Part shown: positions 1-13,731 of the stretch, piece by piece | Position numbering within the stretch: the stretch's first letter is position 1 | Layout: every line of letters starts with the position of its first letter | DNA from: Luidia sarsii | Taxonomy: Eukaryota; Echinodermata; Asteroidea; Paxillosida; Luidiidae | NCBI GenBank assembly: GCA_949987565.1 | Contig: OX465121.1 | Coordinates: 6,528,774 to 6,592,773 of the forward strand | Reading direction: 5' to 3' | Length of the DNA: 64,000 nt | Position numbers and translations under genes: made by a program | Notes under the pieces: generated by a model | What the model was told of the DNA's origin: nothing | The model's input: only the letters and a program-made list of their open reading frames with translations | Databases searched by the model: none

Positions 1-3000
1 GGACTTGTCAACCCCAGAGGGCGCAATTTTGTTTACCCATGTAGTGAGGCAGGGTTGTTTGTGCGTTCAGCTATCGCAGTCAGGTCATGATCGGCGGAGG
101 AATTTGGGGTCACGAATTGTGATATTCTGTTGGCAACATTTTCCAGACAATTTTAATTGCATAGAATGATGGGTGCCCGTGCATGTGGTCGCATTCACCT
201 TATCTCCCATACCTACCTTGCCAGGAGCATAAGCACCCACTTTGTTGGCATTTTGTTTCTGCAAACCAAATCCTGTAATCAATTGGTATGGTTGGGTATC
301 GCAGAGATGAAGACATTTCAAAACCAACGTAGGCTGGCACTTTGTGGTCTACTTTCAAGAGAAGCTTGAAGAGCAGGTTGTCATCTCAGAGATCCCCCTG
401 GTGAAGGTAGACACCACCTGATGAGCTTAATTAGGGACCTGAATTAGAGTCTTCATAATGAAGGGAAGGGTGGACTACCTTTCTAAGACCCAAGACATCT
501 TGCCCTGCGGCCACAATCGCAAACCCTCAAAGAAAATGACTCCCTGCATTCCAAGAACATTCCTGAGTTGGTGGTGACATCACGGACTGGCACCCAGACT
601 CAGTTCTGTAGAGATTAATTTCAAGATTGTTGGCCAATAGAACCAGACTGGAGATTGTCAAGCTGTGTGGTGATTTCAAAGGGCTCTGTCATGGCATAGT
701 TCGGGTGTGGGGGTCCAGCAATGATTCAATTGTCTTTCTGAGAATGAAACTCAGTTAATGTATAGTAGAACTGATCACATCTAAGACGATGTCTCAGAAC
801 TGAAGACTAAGGAATCAAGAGTATATAATCCTTATCTCCAGACTTGACCAATTCACACAAAGTTGGAAAGCACCAAGTTTGTATCTGCAAGCTGGGGTCC
901 CTGGTATCGGTCATTGTTGAATACTGACACATCAATGCACTGGATGATCCATTTATGGTGTACAGACTGAACAGTGTCATTGTATCCACAGCTGCGCCTG
1001 TGAATGGATTGCCATAGCAACAGGCCATGAAATTTCATTCCATTCATATCTGTCCCCACCTACTCCATACAACCACAAGATACAACCATACTCTGACGAT
1101 ACAGTAGGCTTTGCCTTGAAATCCGTCAATCTTTGTGAGTTACTTTGTGAGGTAGCTGATGATCCAGTTCTGCTGACATTGGTTCAATATTCCTCCATGC
1201 CTCAGTCCCGTGGTCTTGTGTTATAGACTCCTCTGGAGACGAACTGACACTTGCAACCACATACATGTAAATATTGGATCCATTAGTGCTCAATTTCATA
1301 CTTATTCATTATGCATGTTGTCTGGGTTTTTTTTACTTTCCAATAAAAAATTGTAACCAGCAAAACAAGCTATGTAAAATTGAAGAGAAAAAAGAGTACA
1401 GATTTACATAGATTTGGAATCTAATTTAAGAAAACGATGATTCGTTAGTAACAAAAATGAGAAGAATTATTGCAATACCAAACTGTGCACTGTTTGTTGC
1501 CTTGTTGAATAGAGAAAAAAAAATAAAAGAATTGGTGAATTGGAGAGTCATTGATGAAGGAGAATGTCCGAGCCTACCCACCTAGAGAGAAACGTGAACT
1601 TGAGGAATTGAAGCATCAAATGATGAATGTTGTAGTCAAGCCGTACTGTGTGTACAACCTTTTGATGTTTATACTTGTCTTTCAAATTACATAATTATTA
1701 TATATAAAGATATAAAGATATATTATATATAGGTTGGTGTACAAACAGTTGGACTAAATTGCTTCATTTGCCTGTGAGACCAACGTCATGCCAGCTCTCC
1801 TTTCCCGCAGTTTCCCTTGTAATTATGCACATAATTAATTACCAATTCATTCATATTCATGAACAGTTGAATTTTTGCCTGTGCAGGAAAGCAACGCATA
1901 GCGAAAGCCAGAGTATGTACTGTATGTTGCTGGAGTGCTCAAATTGCAGGATTTTCTTTGACTGTAGAAAGTCCAGAAACACAAGGCATAGAAAACTGCC
2001 ATTTTTTATCCGCCAAATATTTGTTGAAAAATGTTATGGCCACATAATTTATGATAGAAATTGATTGAAACCATCTTCAACTAATGCTCTTTCTCTCTTT
2101 ATTCCAGGAAGAAAGGGTTTTCCCAAAGCCAAACTAAAATATTCAGCCAGATAAAACCTTCTAAAGGTAATCTTAAGTTGTTGGGGTGTGTAACTCAATG
2201 GAGTTTCATACGTCATATAAACACTCTACCGGGTATTGACATGATGGGGCTATGGTTATGGCAAGGTAGCCTTAACTAGAGTGCTGGCAGATGCTCTGTT
2301 ACCCATAGCAACATCCACAGCCATAGCCATAGACCTGAATTCAGATCCTTCTGGACAGACTGGCCCCTGTTTTATTTTTGGCAAAAGGGGCTGGTATAGA
2401 GTGCCAATCTTCCAGGTACCAGACTCTGTATGAGTCAGCATATTTGGAGGAGGATTTGGGGTTTGACCCAGACTGCCAACAATCAGGTAGATGTGGTTGC
2501 TATGGTCACACTGTCATTATGACAATGCAACTAATATCCGGTTTCCATGGGAGGTTTCATATGTTCCGAATTGCCTAAATGTTCCTGTTCATTTTTGAAT
2601 CGATAATTTCATTCCAACTAATCTTGATTCCCAATACGTACATAATTTCAATTGACACATTTTTGCTGAAATTATATTTAAGCCAAAATTATAACCATTC
2701 AAGTTTTTTATTCATATGTATCAGTACTTATCATTCAATTTATTGTTAAATTTGAAAATGCTAATCAATTTTTTAATCATTTCTCGTTGCCTACGATATA
2801 AGCTTTTGGTTGTAAGCTCATTTTTAATTTGATTTTCCTCAATTTTGTTTAACCACCTAACAAAGTTTTCTGTTTTACTAACCATTTCTGCACATTTTTT
2901 TTTTACTTTCAAGTTTCCCTGTTGACCATTTTTATTGCACTTTGCTCACCTGTTTTCTGAAAATGATCAGCCCTGTGACATCTGTTCAGTTGTTCACACA

Positions 3001-6000
3001 AACTTCTTTGGGCTGAAATTTTTTTTTTTTTTGGGGGGGTCTTTCACCGTTATGATTATCCCAAACCACCAACCTCTGTCTGTTTTCCAGTCTAACAAAA
3101 TGCCCCAGTTCCTGAATGAAATGCCTTTTATTTGATACCTCTAATGCAATCTTTGACATGCTTTAATGTCTATATTTGTCAGTCCTTGAAATAAGATTTG
3201 CTTAATGCGTACTAAATGATAAATTGTCAACTTGCCATCCTTGAAGGATATTTCCCTGCCCATAACCCTCACATCAGCAAAGACTGAGTTGACACAAACC
3301 AAACAAAACTTAAACGCTAAGAAAGTCTTAAGAGATCAAACAAAAATGTCACTACGAGAATTGAAATCAAAATGCAATTTTTTTGTATGAAAAAAGCCCT
3401 GTTGCAGCTGGTAGCAGTTTAAATCTTCTCTCGGTAGAAGATCTTTAGTCTCCCCGTCATTCCTACTTTTTGGATTCGCACTTTCACATTTGTTCATAGC
3501 AAGTAGTGAAAGAGCAGTTCCGCTCTGTAGCTGTGCTCTGATATTTTACATTTGGTGTACTTTTATATTTAAAAAATAAATTTTAAAAAAAAAAATGAAA
3601 AAAGGGGGGGGGGGGATAAGAAAGAAAATACAGATAAAAAACAAAACCAAACATTTCCTTGGCAATACCTGTATATTAATGAGTGGGTTGTGCTTGCATA
3701 GAATGGTTGGGAGTAAATGACTAGTATATCCCGGGATAGTTTCGGGACGAAACCCCCAAAAGACAAAAATGTCTAAATAACAACATTCCCTGACTCACTT
3801 GGTTTGACCATTTGCAACACAAAATAAAATACTCCAATGTGTGAAATCCTTCTCTATAGGATGTATGTGCTACTTACAGTCAGTGCAAACTTTGAAAGAT
3901 ATTCTTTGTGCACATTCACGCTTATTGTAAGGAGCAAATTAAATGGGACCAGTGCCCGCATAGAAACTTATGCAGCATTATATTTCACACTTTTCAATCC
4001 TGCCCCCTTTCATTTTCCTCTGACAACCTCAAGGAAAAGCAGTCATAAATCGCAAAACTTTGTACAAACTGCTGGCATGATGGCTAATCATTTGCATTTG
4101 TCAGATTTCTGTTTTGGAAATTGAATTTTGAATTTTCATAGCATTCCATATCTTAGATGTGTAGGGGGTCTGGGTAAGTAGTGTTCAGACTCTACAGAAT
4201 TAAGAAGAAGGTAAGATTGATATCAAGTTTAAATCCTGAAATTTAAATATTACTGTAGACCAATTGAACGTTGGACACTTTAGTTTCCACCAAATTATCC
4301 CGGTCTTTCCGTTTTATCTCATGTTTGGGATCAATGTTTCTGTTGCCTCTGGCTTGATTGATTCAATTTCTTGTCACTTTTGTATCTACCCTCCTTATGA
4401 AAATTGAAGATCCCAACTTTATGATAAACGTAATGAGTGAGGTGATTCCATTGTGTGACAGAGGGGTAAAAGTGAGATATTGATGTGTACCACTATGTAT
4501 TTATTTGACTTGTTACGGATAATATTAATATATGATATGAAAAAGGTGCCCAAAGTTTTATGTTAATAACTTAGGGTCTCCACGTTGCCTATAAAAATGA
4601 TTCCATGATGTAGTGATAGTAATTAGCTAACAATTAGTCAATTATCACAGTGAGAAAGTAGAATAGAAGGATAGTAAATGAGATAGTTCATGTAGATTGA
4701 AAATAATCACTTTGTACCATTAGGTAAGTTTTAAAATTTTATATCATAATATAAATATATATATATAAAATAATTATCATTATATGAATGTGTAAATGAA
4801 ATGTACATGCTTTGTTCATGCATATATCATCGCAATTAGACCATTAAATGTGGTAAGGTAGTTATTCATGATTATGTATAAGCCTCATGAATAGTCAAAC
4901 ATAATGAATATGTAATTACCTTCTGAATATTTATGACATGGCCTATATGTCCGATGTTCTTGCATTAATCTTTCACTTATTATATTTAAGACATTTACTA
5001 TAAGAATCATCATCCATTGTACAGTTTTAAATAACGCTGTATGTATTAATTCAACAATCCTTTCAGATTTTACCTGTAAATTTTAATTTAATTATTTCGT
5101 TTAAACAGCAAAGAATATGCAATGACAGGCGAATGGTACAACAAAGTAGCAATAGATTAATATGCTATTGTCTGAGTTAAAATGTTCAATACCTACATAT
5201 TCCTGAAAAAACATGCTGTGAGAAAAAATTGTTCTCTTACCCATAATCCCTTGTTGTTGACTAGTCTCCGATACCAGTCTCTGTCAGACAGAGGTCAGTA
5301 TGTATGGTCCAATGAAACACCCTTTGAATGAATTGTACACACGGCATAACCCGGACACCCATTTTGATAATTTGGTCCCAGGCATACCAAAATCAAATGA
5401 AAAGTAATTCTTAAGGCTAAATATGTATGCCTTCAAATCTGAATGACATCCGAAAATAACCAATCACTATAATGAGATATCGTCAAATATACCCCACACC
5501 CAGAGAGTTGTTTTTCCTCTAGGAGTGGAACCCCCTTGTGAGCCTGACATGAATGTCCATGAACATTGCATGGAGAGCACATGGAAATCACATGAACACC
5601 ACATGGGCATCGTGTGGACCAGTGAAGCTGGTCACATGATCATCACTTGAACTTTTCCCAAACTTCTTATGAACCCCCTACATTCTCTTAATTTCATATC
5701 TTTGGAAAACCACAATTTGTTTTCGTTTCCTTAGATATGACATTTGGATATTAGCGAGGCAAAACTGTGAGCAGAATTTTTGAATGGTACGCTGTCTCTG
5801 AAAAGATCAAAATATTTTGTCGTAAAAAAAAAAAAAAGATTTGTGCACCTTTGAGCTAATAGTGGTTCACTAACTATGCGTAATGTATCTATGGACCCTA
5901 CATTATTCCTTCATGTAGTATGCATACCAGTAATGTTTTCAGGTAAATACACAAAAAGCAATTCTGTAAAATTATGTCATTCCAAGGGACCAAAAAGTAT

Positions 6001-7469
6001 AACTATTTTAAACCAAAAAAAAAAAAGTGTGCAATTTGCCATGGTTTTGTGTTAGCATTAGAGTACAGGTACACTGCTGGACTGTCTGTACTTAACCTAG
6101 GAGAATCCCATTCTTAGCCCTGTGTATGTTGAATGTATTGGATGTTTTCCAAGCGTTGCTGGGAGTTGAGTATTTCTAAAAAAGTTTTCAAAGACTGCTG
6201 GATTGTCTCTACAAGTACTTTGTTTATCTATCTGCTGGTCTCTCTTAAATCTTGAATAAAACACTTTTTATCTCAAGGCATAACTCTTTTATTCCAGTAT
6301 TGCAAGTCAAAGGAAACGTTTGGTTTATACTAACTTGTAGTTACTTATCTAGGGGTTTACCATAACTAGCATGGCTATGCAAGTTAGAGAGGATAGTTTG
6401 GGGTGGAGTTTTTTTTCTAGTTTAATTCTTTCATTTCAGTTGAGATTCCTCAAAGATGCAATATGCAGTCTGTGGCTTGAAATGGTACCTAGACTCAATG
6501 TCATTCATTCATATGTATTTCCTGTTATGTAACCAGTCTACATGGAAATGTTTTCAATATTCTCATAACAAAGCTATTTTAAATCTACTTTTTGCAGAGG
6601 ATAACAAAATGACCCAATTTATCTTGCTTTGATGTTTTGTAATGCCCGTTGAAACACTACATTTTAGAAATGTTTACTCAGAAAACAAAATGGCACAGGA
6701 TTTGAGGTTGAAGGAAAGGGAACAGACACAAATGTGACAATTAAGAAAGTTTGAAGTGTTTATTTAATAGTACATGTATGCCATTGATTCGGTAACCTTT
6801 TCTAATTTAAACTGATTTCCATTTTGTTCGTAACTGAAAGAACATTTCTGTTTTTGAATCCCGGATCCTGTCCATTTTTTGTGTAGAATTTGAATGTCCA
6901 TAACTTTAAGAGAAGGAAATGTCATCAAGTTGTAAAATATACTCAAGTCATACATGTAGCAGACGAGAGGTGACAAGTTTGTTTCAATCAAATCCAATTT
7001 TGTCTGGACTTGTAAAAAAAAAAAAAATGGAATTTCATGAGTTGGACTATTCCATTCTACTCTAGGGATGTTTCTGTGAGAGTTAACCATTAATATGATA
7101 TTTCTGTAAAACAAGTCACACATTATTGGTGTACTTTCTTACTTCTCTCTCCTCAGTGCCCTGTCTGGTAATGGACTGTACCATTCTGTGTGGGGGTTTG
7201 TACAACATTAATGGAGGTGTAGAATCCAAATAAGGGGGATCTAACGGTGGTTTCCAGGCTTGTTTTCTCTTCTTTGTTTACTTGCCATGTCAGCTAAGTA
7301 CCTACTTCATAATTAAAATCAAACATAATTATTACAATTGAGACGTTGACTTTAAATGGTTTGTTTATTTTCTGTTTCTTCATCAATCAATGTTTGTAAA
7401 CAATGACTGGTAATTCCCTAACACAAATAATTCTTTAAAAGAATTCCTTTTTAAAAAAAATGGATGATA
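1..7469. other. Intergenic region, no supported gene
   Basis: I see no run of exons with matching splice phases here. Open frames are short and unlike any family I know. The first 90 bases read as an open plus-strand frame ending in TGA at 88-90, which could be the tail of an upstream gene, but another frame is open even longer, so this is weak. The rest is AT-rich, with homopolymer runs near 3015, 3590-3615 and 5825. It could include the 3' UTR of a gene to the left and that of DCAF13 on the right. Confidence 0.5.
7364..7369 (-). promoter_or_regulatory. Candidate poly(A) signal for DCAF13
   Basis: The minus strand reads AATAAA about 100 bases downstream of the DCAF13 stop codon. It is the nearest canonical signal I found. 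Its use is inferred only. Confidence 0.4.
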
Positions 7470-10400
7470 TTATTCCACCACAGCAACAATGCTCTTCTTT
7501 CTCTCGGCGACGTAAGGCACCGCGTCCTGTTTACTGTGTTTCCGTTTGTTCTCAGTTCTGTGAAGAAGAAAAAGAAAAGAGTTCATACAAATCAGGCTGG
7601 TAAAGAGACTACAAGCAGGGAAGAGCTTCCTGGCACAAGGCCAAGATGTGCTAGTCTCAGTCACCAGTCTGCCCTGCAAGAGCCACAAGACTTACACCAC
7701 TGCCAAGCACAGCAGCCTGGTGATTCAGTAGGCTTTGCAGCCTTGTGCACAAGACTACCTTCATACAGTTTGTAATGTAGTGCAAGTTAGTTTGCATGTT
7801 GTGTCCAGGTCTTGGCAAAGAGAGTTGGGCTTGAAGTGAGTAAATCTAGGGTTCTTCCTGAATCTTCAAATCTCAGAATGATTCTATCCTAATACCTACA
7901 TTATTTCTTGGCCTAAAGTTAAGGCCCAACACAACATGTGCCATGTGCTTGGAATCTTCTGGTATCCTCTAAGACACGGCCATCTTTAAAAACCAGCTTC
8001 CATCTTTAAAAGTTTAAGTCACAAAACCTTGGCCAATGGTAAAGTATACCCTGTAGGTTATTGTATTTAAACACTAGCTTTACTGACAGATACTTCCACA
8101 TATGCTCTCCTTTCTCAGCCTTGGCTGCTGAAAAGCCTAAATGCGATAGTCCAAAACAACTCGCCAATGATTTGATGATAGTTTTCTGAATTCTAAAAAA
8201 GAACGCAGTGGCTGTTGTTACGGCAGTCGTCCGTGTGGTTCCCTGACTAAACAGTATTTGTCAGGATGTTTAGCTCTTCGAACCAGACTATCAGCTAATA
8301 GACTGGTTCAACCAGCCTGCAATGCTGACGAAACACAATCAAGTCAGGGAACCACACGGACGACTGCCGTAACAACAGCCACTGCGAAAAAAGAAAAATC
8401 AAGCAACTGGATCTTCCCTTTCTTTAGGGGCATGCTAGACAGGAAAAGTTAAGTTAATCTTATCATCTGTATATGAGCACAGCCTTGAGTTGGCAAGTCA
8501 TCTTCCTACACACAACTACACAAACACAGAACAAACAAACAGACCGGTAGGTGACCAAGGAGTCAACGTACTTTCGTTTGATGGAATCCCGTTGTACTCG
8601 GATGGTTTTCCTCTCCTGGTAGATTGGTCGTGGGACATGACGATGTCTCTGGATGCGTTTCAGTTGGGGATGGTGCTGGAATTTCTCTTTCAGTTTGGTG
8701 CTGTACTGTTCTGCAGCTACTTCACGTCTTTTCAGCTAAGGAGAAGAAAGCATTTTGAAAAGAAATGATAGAGAATTGTATATGAAAACAAAGCAATATT
8801 CATCTGACAACAATCATTTTGAAAATGTTCACCTTTTATTTTTTGATCGCTTATTTCTTAGTTTTTCAACCACTTAGTTCATTCTGTCTTTTCTGATTTT
8901 CCTTGACCTCTTGATTCAAGCAGGACCTTTTTTCAAAGTCAGAAAAAAAAGTCCTGTAGGGTCAAAACTTGAAGTCCTTCAAAGTTTTGGAATTTCTTGT
9001 ATTTTTTTTTTCAGACAATGAAATCCATTGTTTGTGTAGTCTAGGTTTCATTGTTCAGAATTCAAATTAATCAAATTTTCACTAGTTTTCCCAGTTTTTT
9101 GGACACTGGGTTTCACTGTATTTGAGACTCACTTTTCCAAGTTTTTCTGAGGCTTGGGCCTTCCAGATTCGGATGTTTGTTTCATCGGAGCCAGACAGAA
9201 TATACTTGTTGTCCAAACTCCACCGTACGCACGTTACATGTTGCATTCGCTTTGTGTGGTAAATTTCCCTGAAAAAAAAGGGGGAAAAGGAGTTTTTAGA
9301 CAGTTGAAATATTTAACAATATCTAGCTTTTGACATCATTCCGTGCATTGTCTTTGTACCTGCTTCTTCCTCTGTCAGATGGGAATATCCGGACGGACTT
9401 GTCAAAGCTGCCACTCACAAACTCCTTGCCAGTTGGTGAGTAGTCGACGTCCATGACCGCCGAGACATGGTCCATGTGGACATTCAGAGCTATGTCAAGC
9501 TTGCGTATGTCAAACGTGTACAGGCTGAAAACAAACCACGTAGAAATAGAAGATTTTAGCCATTTTTCTCTTATCAAAAGATATTTCAAAAGAAATCACT
9601 TGAAATCACAAAAAGCTCTTGAGAAGAGCCAGTAACTGAACATTTGAGGTCGGTCTTACTTGTAATCTTCATTTGCAGCAGTGAAGGTAAAGGCCTCCAT
9701 GGGGTTCCATGCTACGGTGTTGCTGCGCATATTGAGCAGTAGTTTCCTCAACGGTGTGGCTCCTCTCATATCATACAGGACGATGTTCCTGTCTGCCGTG
9801 CAACTTGCTAGCATGTAAGTCTGTACAAGAAAACAGATCCACAAGATTGAGTCCCATCTATTCTGAAGCTGGGGTCAGATAGCATTAAATGAAAAGCTTG
9901 CAACATGTTGCAAACTTTCACTGACTGAAAAGGGGCAACATTGAAATTGTTGAGTTGACCACACCTCTATTGGGTTGAATTTGACGTTGTGAATACTGTC
10001 TGTTCCCCATGTGAATGACCGCATAGGCTCTGTCCGCTGCTCGTCCCATATGTCCACCTGTTGTCCGCTGGTCACAAACTTGGCGTCCTGCCAGTGGTGG
10101 TCAATAGACTGGAATATTGTCTGAAATAAAGGAGAAAGAAATTTATGGATTACCATCCTGATCCAACAAACTCCAACAAAACCCCAAAGCAAGATTCTAT
10201 AGTATAGGATGGAGGAGAAGGCAGGTTATCTGATCAAGGCAATGTATACTGTACCTTTCCAATAATTGTATTGATGGGAACTTCCCCGTGACCTTGTGCT
10301 GGTGGTTCCATACTCCACTGTTTCACCGTCTGATCATCACCGACCTAAATCATGAATAAAACATTGAGAATTTGCATAACCTCTCATTATTCATAAACTC

Positions 10401-13400
10401 AATGAATATGTATTTATTCCCATAATTGACAAAGTATGAATTAGAGTGAAGGTATGAGCTAAGTTTGAAGTGTTTTCAACACCTTCATCTCCTACACCTT
10501 CAAATGCCTTCAGCCACCAATGAGAAACCTTGAACTTACTGTGAAGATACTCGAAGCTTTCCTGTCCGTACACAAACCGCGGACGAAGCCGCTGTGAGCT
10601 GCGATGCTTCTTTCACATTTTCTTGTTGCGAGATTCCAAACTTTGACCTGGGAAAGATACAACATACAGCTTCCAGATGAAGTCTGAAGGTTTGCGTGGT
10701 GGGCTGCCAATGCGGAGGTTTGCAGTGACACCGTGTTCATTATCCCTTTTCAATGTGTATTTGAGAAGACTGGATGAGATTTGAAGAGCTGCGTGATAGG
10801 GGTCATTCAGACACCGTACTAAAAGTGGTCTATCTTCGGTTTAAACTGAAAAGGTTCTATCTAGTTGTGTCTGAACGGTCTACGTAGACCGTTTTGGGTA
10901 CTACAAACGGTCTATCTCAGACCGCCGAGGAGGGGTGGACTAGACTACGTAGACCAGTCTACAAACCTTAACGTGTCTGAACGGTCCATCTCATAACCAC
11001 ATCCGGTTTAGGCAGACGAGCGAGCGCATTACACAGGGCAGGAACTCCGGGTTAAAAAGGGCACGGCAATTTTTGCCTTGAAATTTCGGCAAATTAAGGG
11101 CATCACGGCAATTTCTGCAATTTTTGAAGGGCATCAAGGCAATCGCAAAAAAAATCCGGGGCATCAAGGCAATTTAACTACTTTTTATTAGTACCGATGC
11201 AAACACGACGTAAGCACCTTAAACAAACTTTGAAAATAGGCGCTGAAGGCACCGAATCCTTGTTTTAGGTCTCCTACTAAATATATCATCGTTTCTGTGG
11301 GACCACAATGCCTAAAAAAAATATTTTCCAACATAAAAATGACGTCTAAAATAAGTTTCAGTCAGCCACCAACACGCATTCTCACGGAACATGAACTGTA
11401 CCATTCAGGTGTGGCCGGGGTGCTACTGCTAGTGCTATAGTAAGCGGGACGACAAAAATATCTGACAATAGATCCTCACAAAACAATCGAAATAAAAAGG
11501 ATTCTAAATAGCCTACATGTTTGTAAAGATGGATTTTTAAGCAGCTAGGTCCAACCTAAACGAGCATATTATCGGAGCTTATTATTGTATAAAGTCGCAC
11601 CCCTCTCATTCCTTATAGAATAGTCCATGCTGTCAACGTATCGTGATGTGGGTTCGGTGTTCCAAAACCTTCTCATCAGTTCTCGTCCAAAAAATTGAGA
11701 ATGACTACGTTCGTAGGCCTACCTGAAAAAAGGAATAAAGTTTGCGACATTTTTGTGCTGCATCGTGAGGTAGTAGCTCGTTTTGCTGTTTAGCTTTCTC
11801 CTTTCGGGGCATGGTTACGACTTTGAAAAGGCACCCGCGAACACGCAACCCTTTGACAGCTCTAAGATTCTACTTTCACACGCAACCCAACCACGTGCTG
11901 CATGCTGCGCAATCTATCTATCGTGCAACACAAATCGCTCCCAACTACCGTTGGTACCCGTTGTTTGGTACAGCCAGCGATGTCCAAGATTCACTGGTAC
12001 CCGCAGACTAAAAGTTCGTTGATATGAAACTGTCCCGATCGAACGCACTGCACATGTATGTACATGTACGTACATTGATCGTGTACAGTATGTGTACGTG
12101 TACATGTACATGTACACCCATACACAGTCCGTACAGTTGTGCACAGAATGCGCAATGTTTAGCTGACAGTGCACACGGTACAGTGAAGCTTCCGTGTGTG
12201 CTGCACACACACTGCACAGCAGTCGGAATATATTTCATGCGCGCTGTGCTAACGGCCGTGCGGCGGCCGGCAGTCCGATCTGCCCAACTACCCATCGGCC
12301 AAAAGGGCACGACGGCAATGTGCTAAAAGGGCACGGCAATTTGTTGCCGTGAAAATCCTCCAAATTTAAGGGCACCGCGGCAATTGGTGAGGGCACGACG
12401 GCAATTGCCGTTGTTGCCGTCGTGAATTTCCTGCCCTGATTACATAACCGGTGATTTCTGTCACTGCCCAAACCGCGCGAAACACAAGGATGCGATGTGC
12501 ATTCCACTGATGTTACGTGCACTCTTGCTAGCCGGAAGGGAAGTTGGGATTCAGGGTCAAGCAACGTGTGTGACCTCTTAGTACCAGAGATAGACTGTTT
12601 TCTGTTTGCAATGAAATGTTCACCTCCCGCTGTGACCGCAAACGATAGCCCTTTTTTGGTCTCCGTAGTACGGTGTCTGAACATGGCCATAGATTCACAT
12701 GTCAAATGACAGCATTTATAAGTGAGTCAGTCGGATCAAAATCAGACGTAGCTAAAGTAAGAGTTGCTATTGTACTCCTTTCTTAACAATTCTGAAATAT
12801 TTTGAAAATTCAAGATTGTTAAAAGAGGAGTACAAGGGGAGTAGTCAGCTGATAGTGTGCTACTCACCTGCCCATCACATCCGCCAGTGAGCAGCGTGGA
12901 GAGACTTGATGGATGCTTACACATACAATGCACTCCGTCGGTGTGACCTTCCATTGAGCCCAGGAACGGCTTGGCAAAGACCCGTTCCAGTTTGGTCGCA
13001 TTCAAGGCCCTGACGTACTCACGAGGAGCCTCAAAGGGGTGCAAAGACGGGTCGTAGTTTCGGGGAACTAGAAGTTGACATTAAAAAAAAGATCAACATT
13101 AATGACATTATTCATTAATTACACAAAGTTAAGAGACACTAGGTAACAGATCTGTTGTTAATCAATAAGCAAGTCATAATTCCACGGGATAAATGGAAAC
13201 TTGTTCAATTAGATTAAAGCCCTGAAAGTTATAAATTTTAATAATTTTTCCCAAGTTTGACTTTCAGTCTCAAAATTGAGAGGGCCTGACGTTTCGATCC
13301 TAGCAGGACCTTTCTCAAAGGCAAAGCCTTCATTGAACTACATAAGATCAGAAATTGAAAAACAGAAATTATTGCTGTACTTCAGCTACTTCTTCAACAG

Positions 13401-13731
13401 CATCATGACAAAATATTGACATGGATGACTAATGTGAATGGAACTCTCTCTGCAATCATTTTAAGACGAGGTGTATAATACAGTACTTTAGTACTAGTAC
13501 TACTACTACTCGTAGCTAGTGCTTTAGTACTAGTACTTAAAGTAGTACTACTACTACTAGGATTACGATTAGGAATAGGATCGAAACTATTTTTTGAAGT
13601 TGTGTAGTCCACCACTACTCACTAGGCACTACTCAGTCTACTGCACTAGTCATTGTCTTACCTTTATGAATGTCATGCTTGGTCTCCCTGATGTAGTCAT
13701 CGGGGTTACGACTCAGCATCTTAACCTTCAT
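7470..13731 (-). CDS. DCAF13: DDB1- and CUL4-associated factor 13 (SOF1-type WD40 protein)
   Basis: Nucleolar WD40 protein of the small-subunit processome, needed for 18S rRNA maturation; the family also acts as a CUL4-DDB1 substrate receptor. Coding exons in transcript order: 13731-13662, 13067-12868, 10647-10540, 10344-10255, 10120-9965, 9820-9660, 9524-9360, 9268-9133, 8735-8572, 7557-7470. All junctions are GT..AG and all phases agree, giving 445 aa, the length I recall for human DCAF13. The start MKVKMLSRNPDDYIRETK matches the family N terminus almost residue for residue. Recognisable WD blocks include ALNATKLERVFAKPF, VDIWDEQRTEP, SCTADRNIVLYDMR and MDVDYSPTGKEFVSGSFDKS. The basic SOF1 tail follows and ends KKSIVAVVE. 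It is transcribed divergently from KICS2. Introns carry several mobile elements, including a 1.4-kb hAT-like insertion in intron 2. Confidence 0.97.
8204..8386. mobile_element. Short foldback element with 9-bp direct repeats
   Basis: Two 45-base inverted arms (8204-8248 and 8342-8386) enclose about 93 bases inside DCAF13 intron 9. The arms start CGCAGTGGCTGTTG and look perfectly complementary. AAAAAAGAA occurs immediately outside each end (8195-8203 and 8387-8395), as expected for a 9-bp target-site duplication. No coding capacity. The 9-bp length is typical of Mutator-like elements; superfamily is inferred. A-rich flanks make chance matching easier. Confidence 0.75.
10670..10775 (-). repeat. 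Dispersed repeat family B fragment
   Basis: Contains a GGTTTGCAGTGACACC block, also found near 19180, 48710, 49140 and 60390, and a second AAGGTTTGCGTGGTGG block. Lies in DCAF13 intron 2 next to exon 3. Family unidentified. Confidence 0.5.
10798..10997. mobile_element. Possible small MITE with degenerate inverted ends
   Basis: Ends are imperfectly complementary: GGTCATTCAGACAC on the left, and GTGTCTGAACGGTCC on the right. The interior repeats palindromic GGTCTACGTAGACC-like strings. It sits in DCAF13 intron 2, just left of the hAT-like element. No clear target duplication, so the boundaries are approximate. Confidence 0.4.
11034..12438. mobile_element. Non-autonomous hAT-like element
   Basis: The element begins CAGGGCAGGAA and ends TTCCTGCCCTG, a perfect 11-base inverted repeat of the CAGGG type common in hAT transposons. 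ATTACA flanks both ends (11028-11033 and 12439-12444). hAT duplications are usually 8 bp, so this one is short or eroded. Near both ends the motif AAGGGCACGGCAAT and variants occur repeatedly, as subterminal transposase-binding repeats do. The centre has a stretch of TACATGTAC strings and no transposase frame. It lies in DCAF13 intron 2. Confidence 0.7.
13270..13326 (-). repeat. Dispersed repeat family A (single copy)
   Basis: Carries the family core: the minus strand reads GAGAAAGGTCC, a short loop, GGATCGAAACGTC, then AGGCCC. Lies in DCAF13 intron 1. Confidence 0.8.
13485..13605. repeat. Low-complexity TACTAG repeat
   Basis: Simple-sequence tract built of TAC, TAG and TAGTACTAG strings in DCAF13 intron 1. 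No sign of function. Confidence 0.7.

Noticed and set aside
1..90. C-terminal exon of a gene entering from the left
   Set aside because: Two plus-strand frames are open, neither resembles a known family, and no splice acceptor is visible in the window.
807..1059. Short minus-strand frames that might be a degraded pseudogene
   Set aside because: Stops interrupt every frame and I could not match any stretch to a family.
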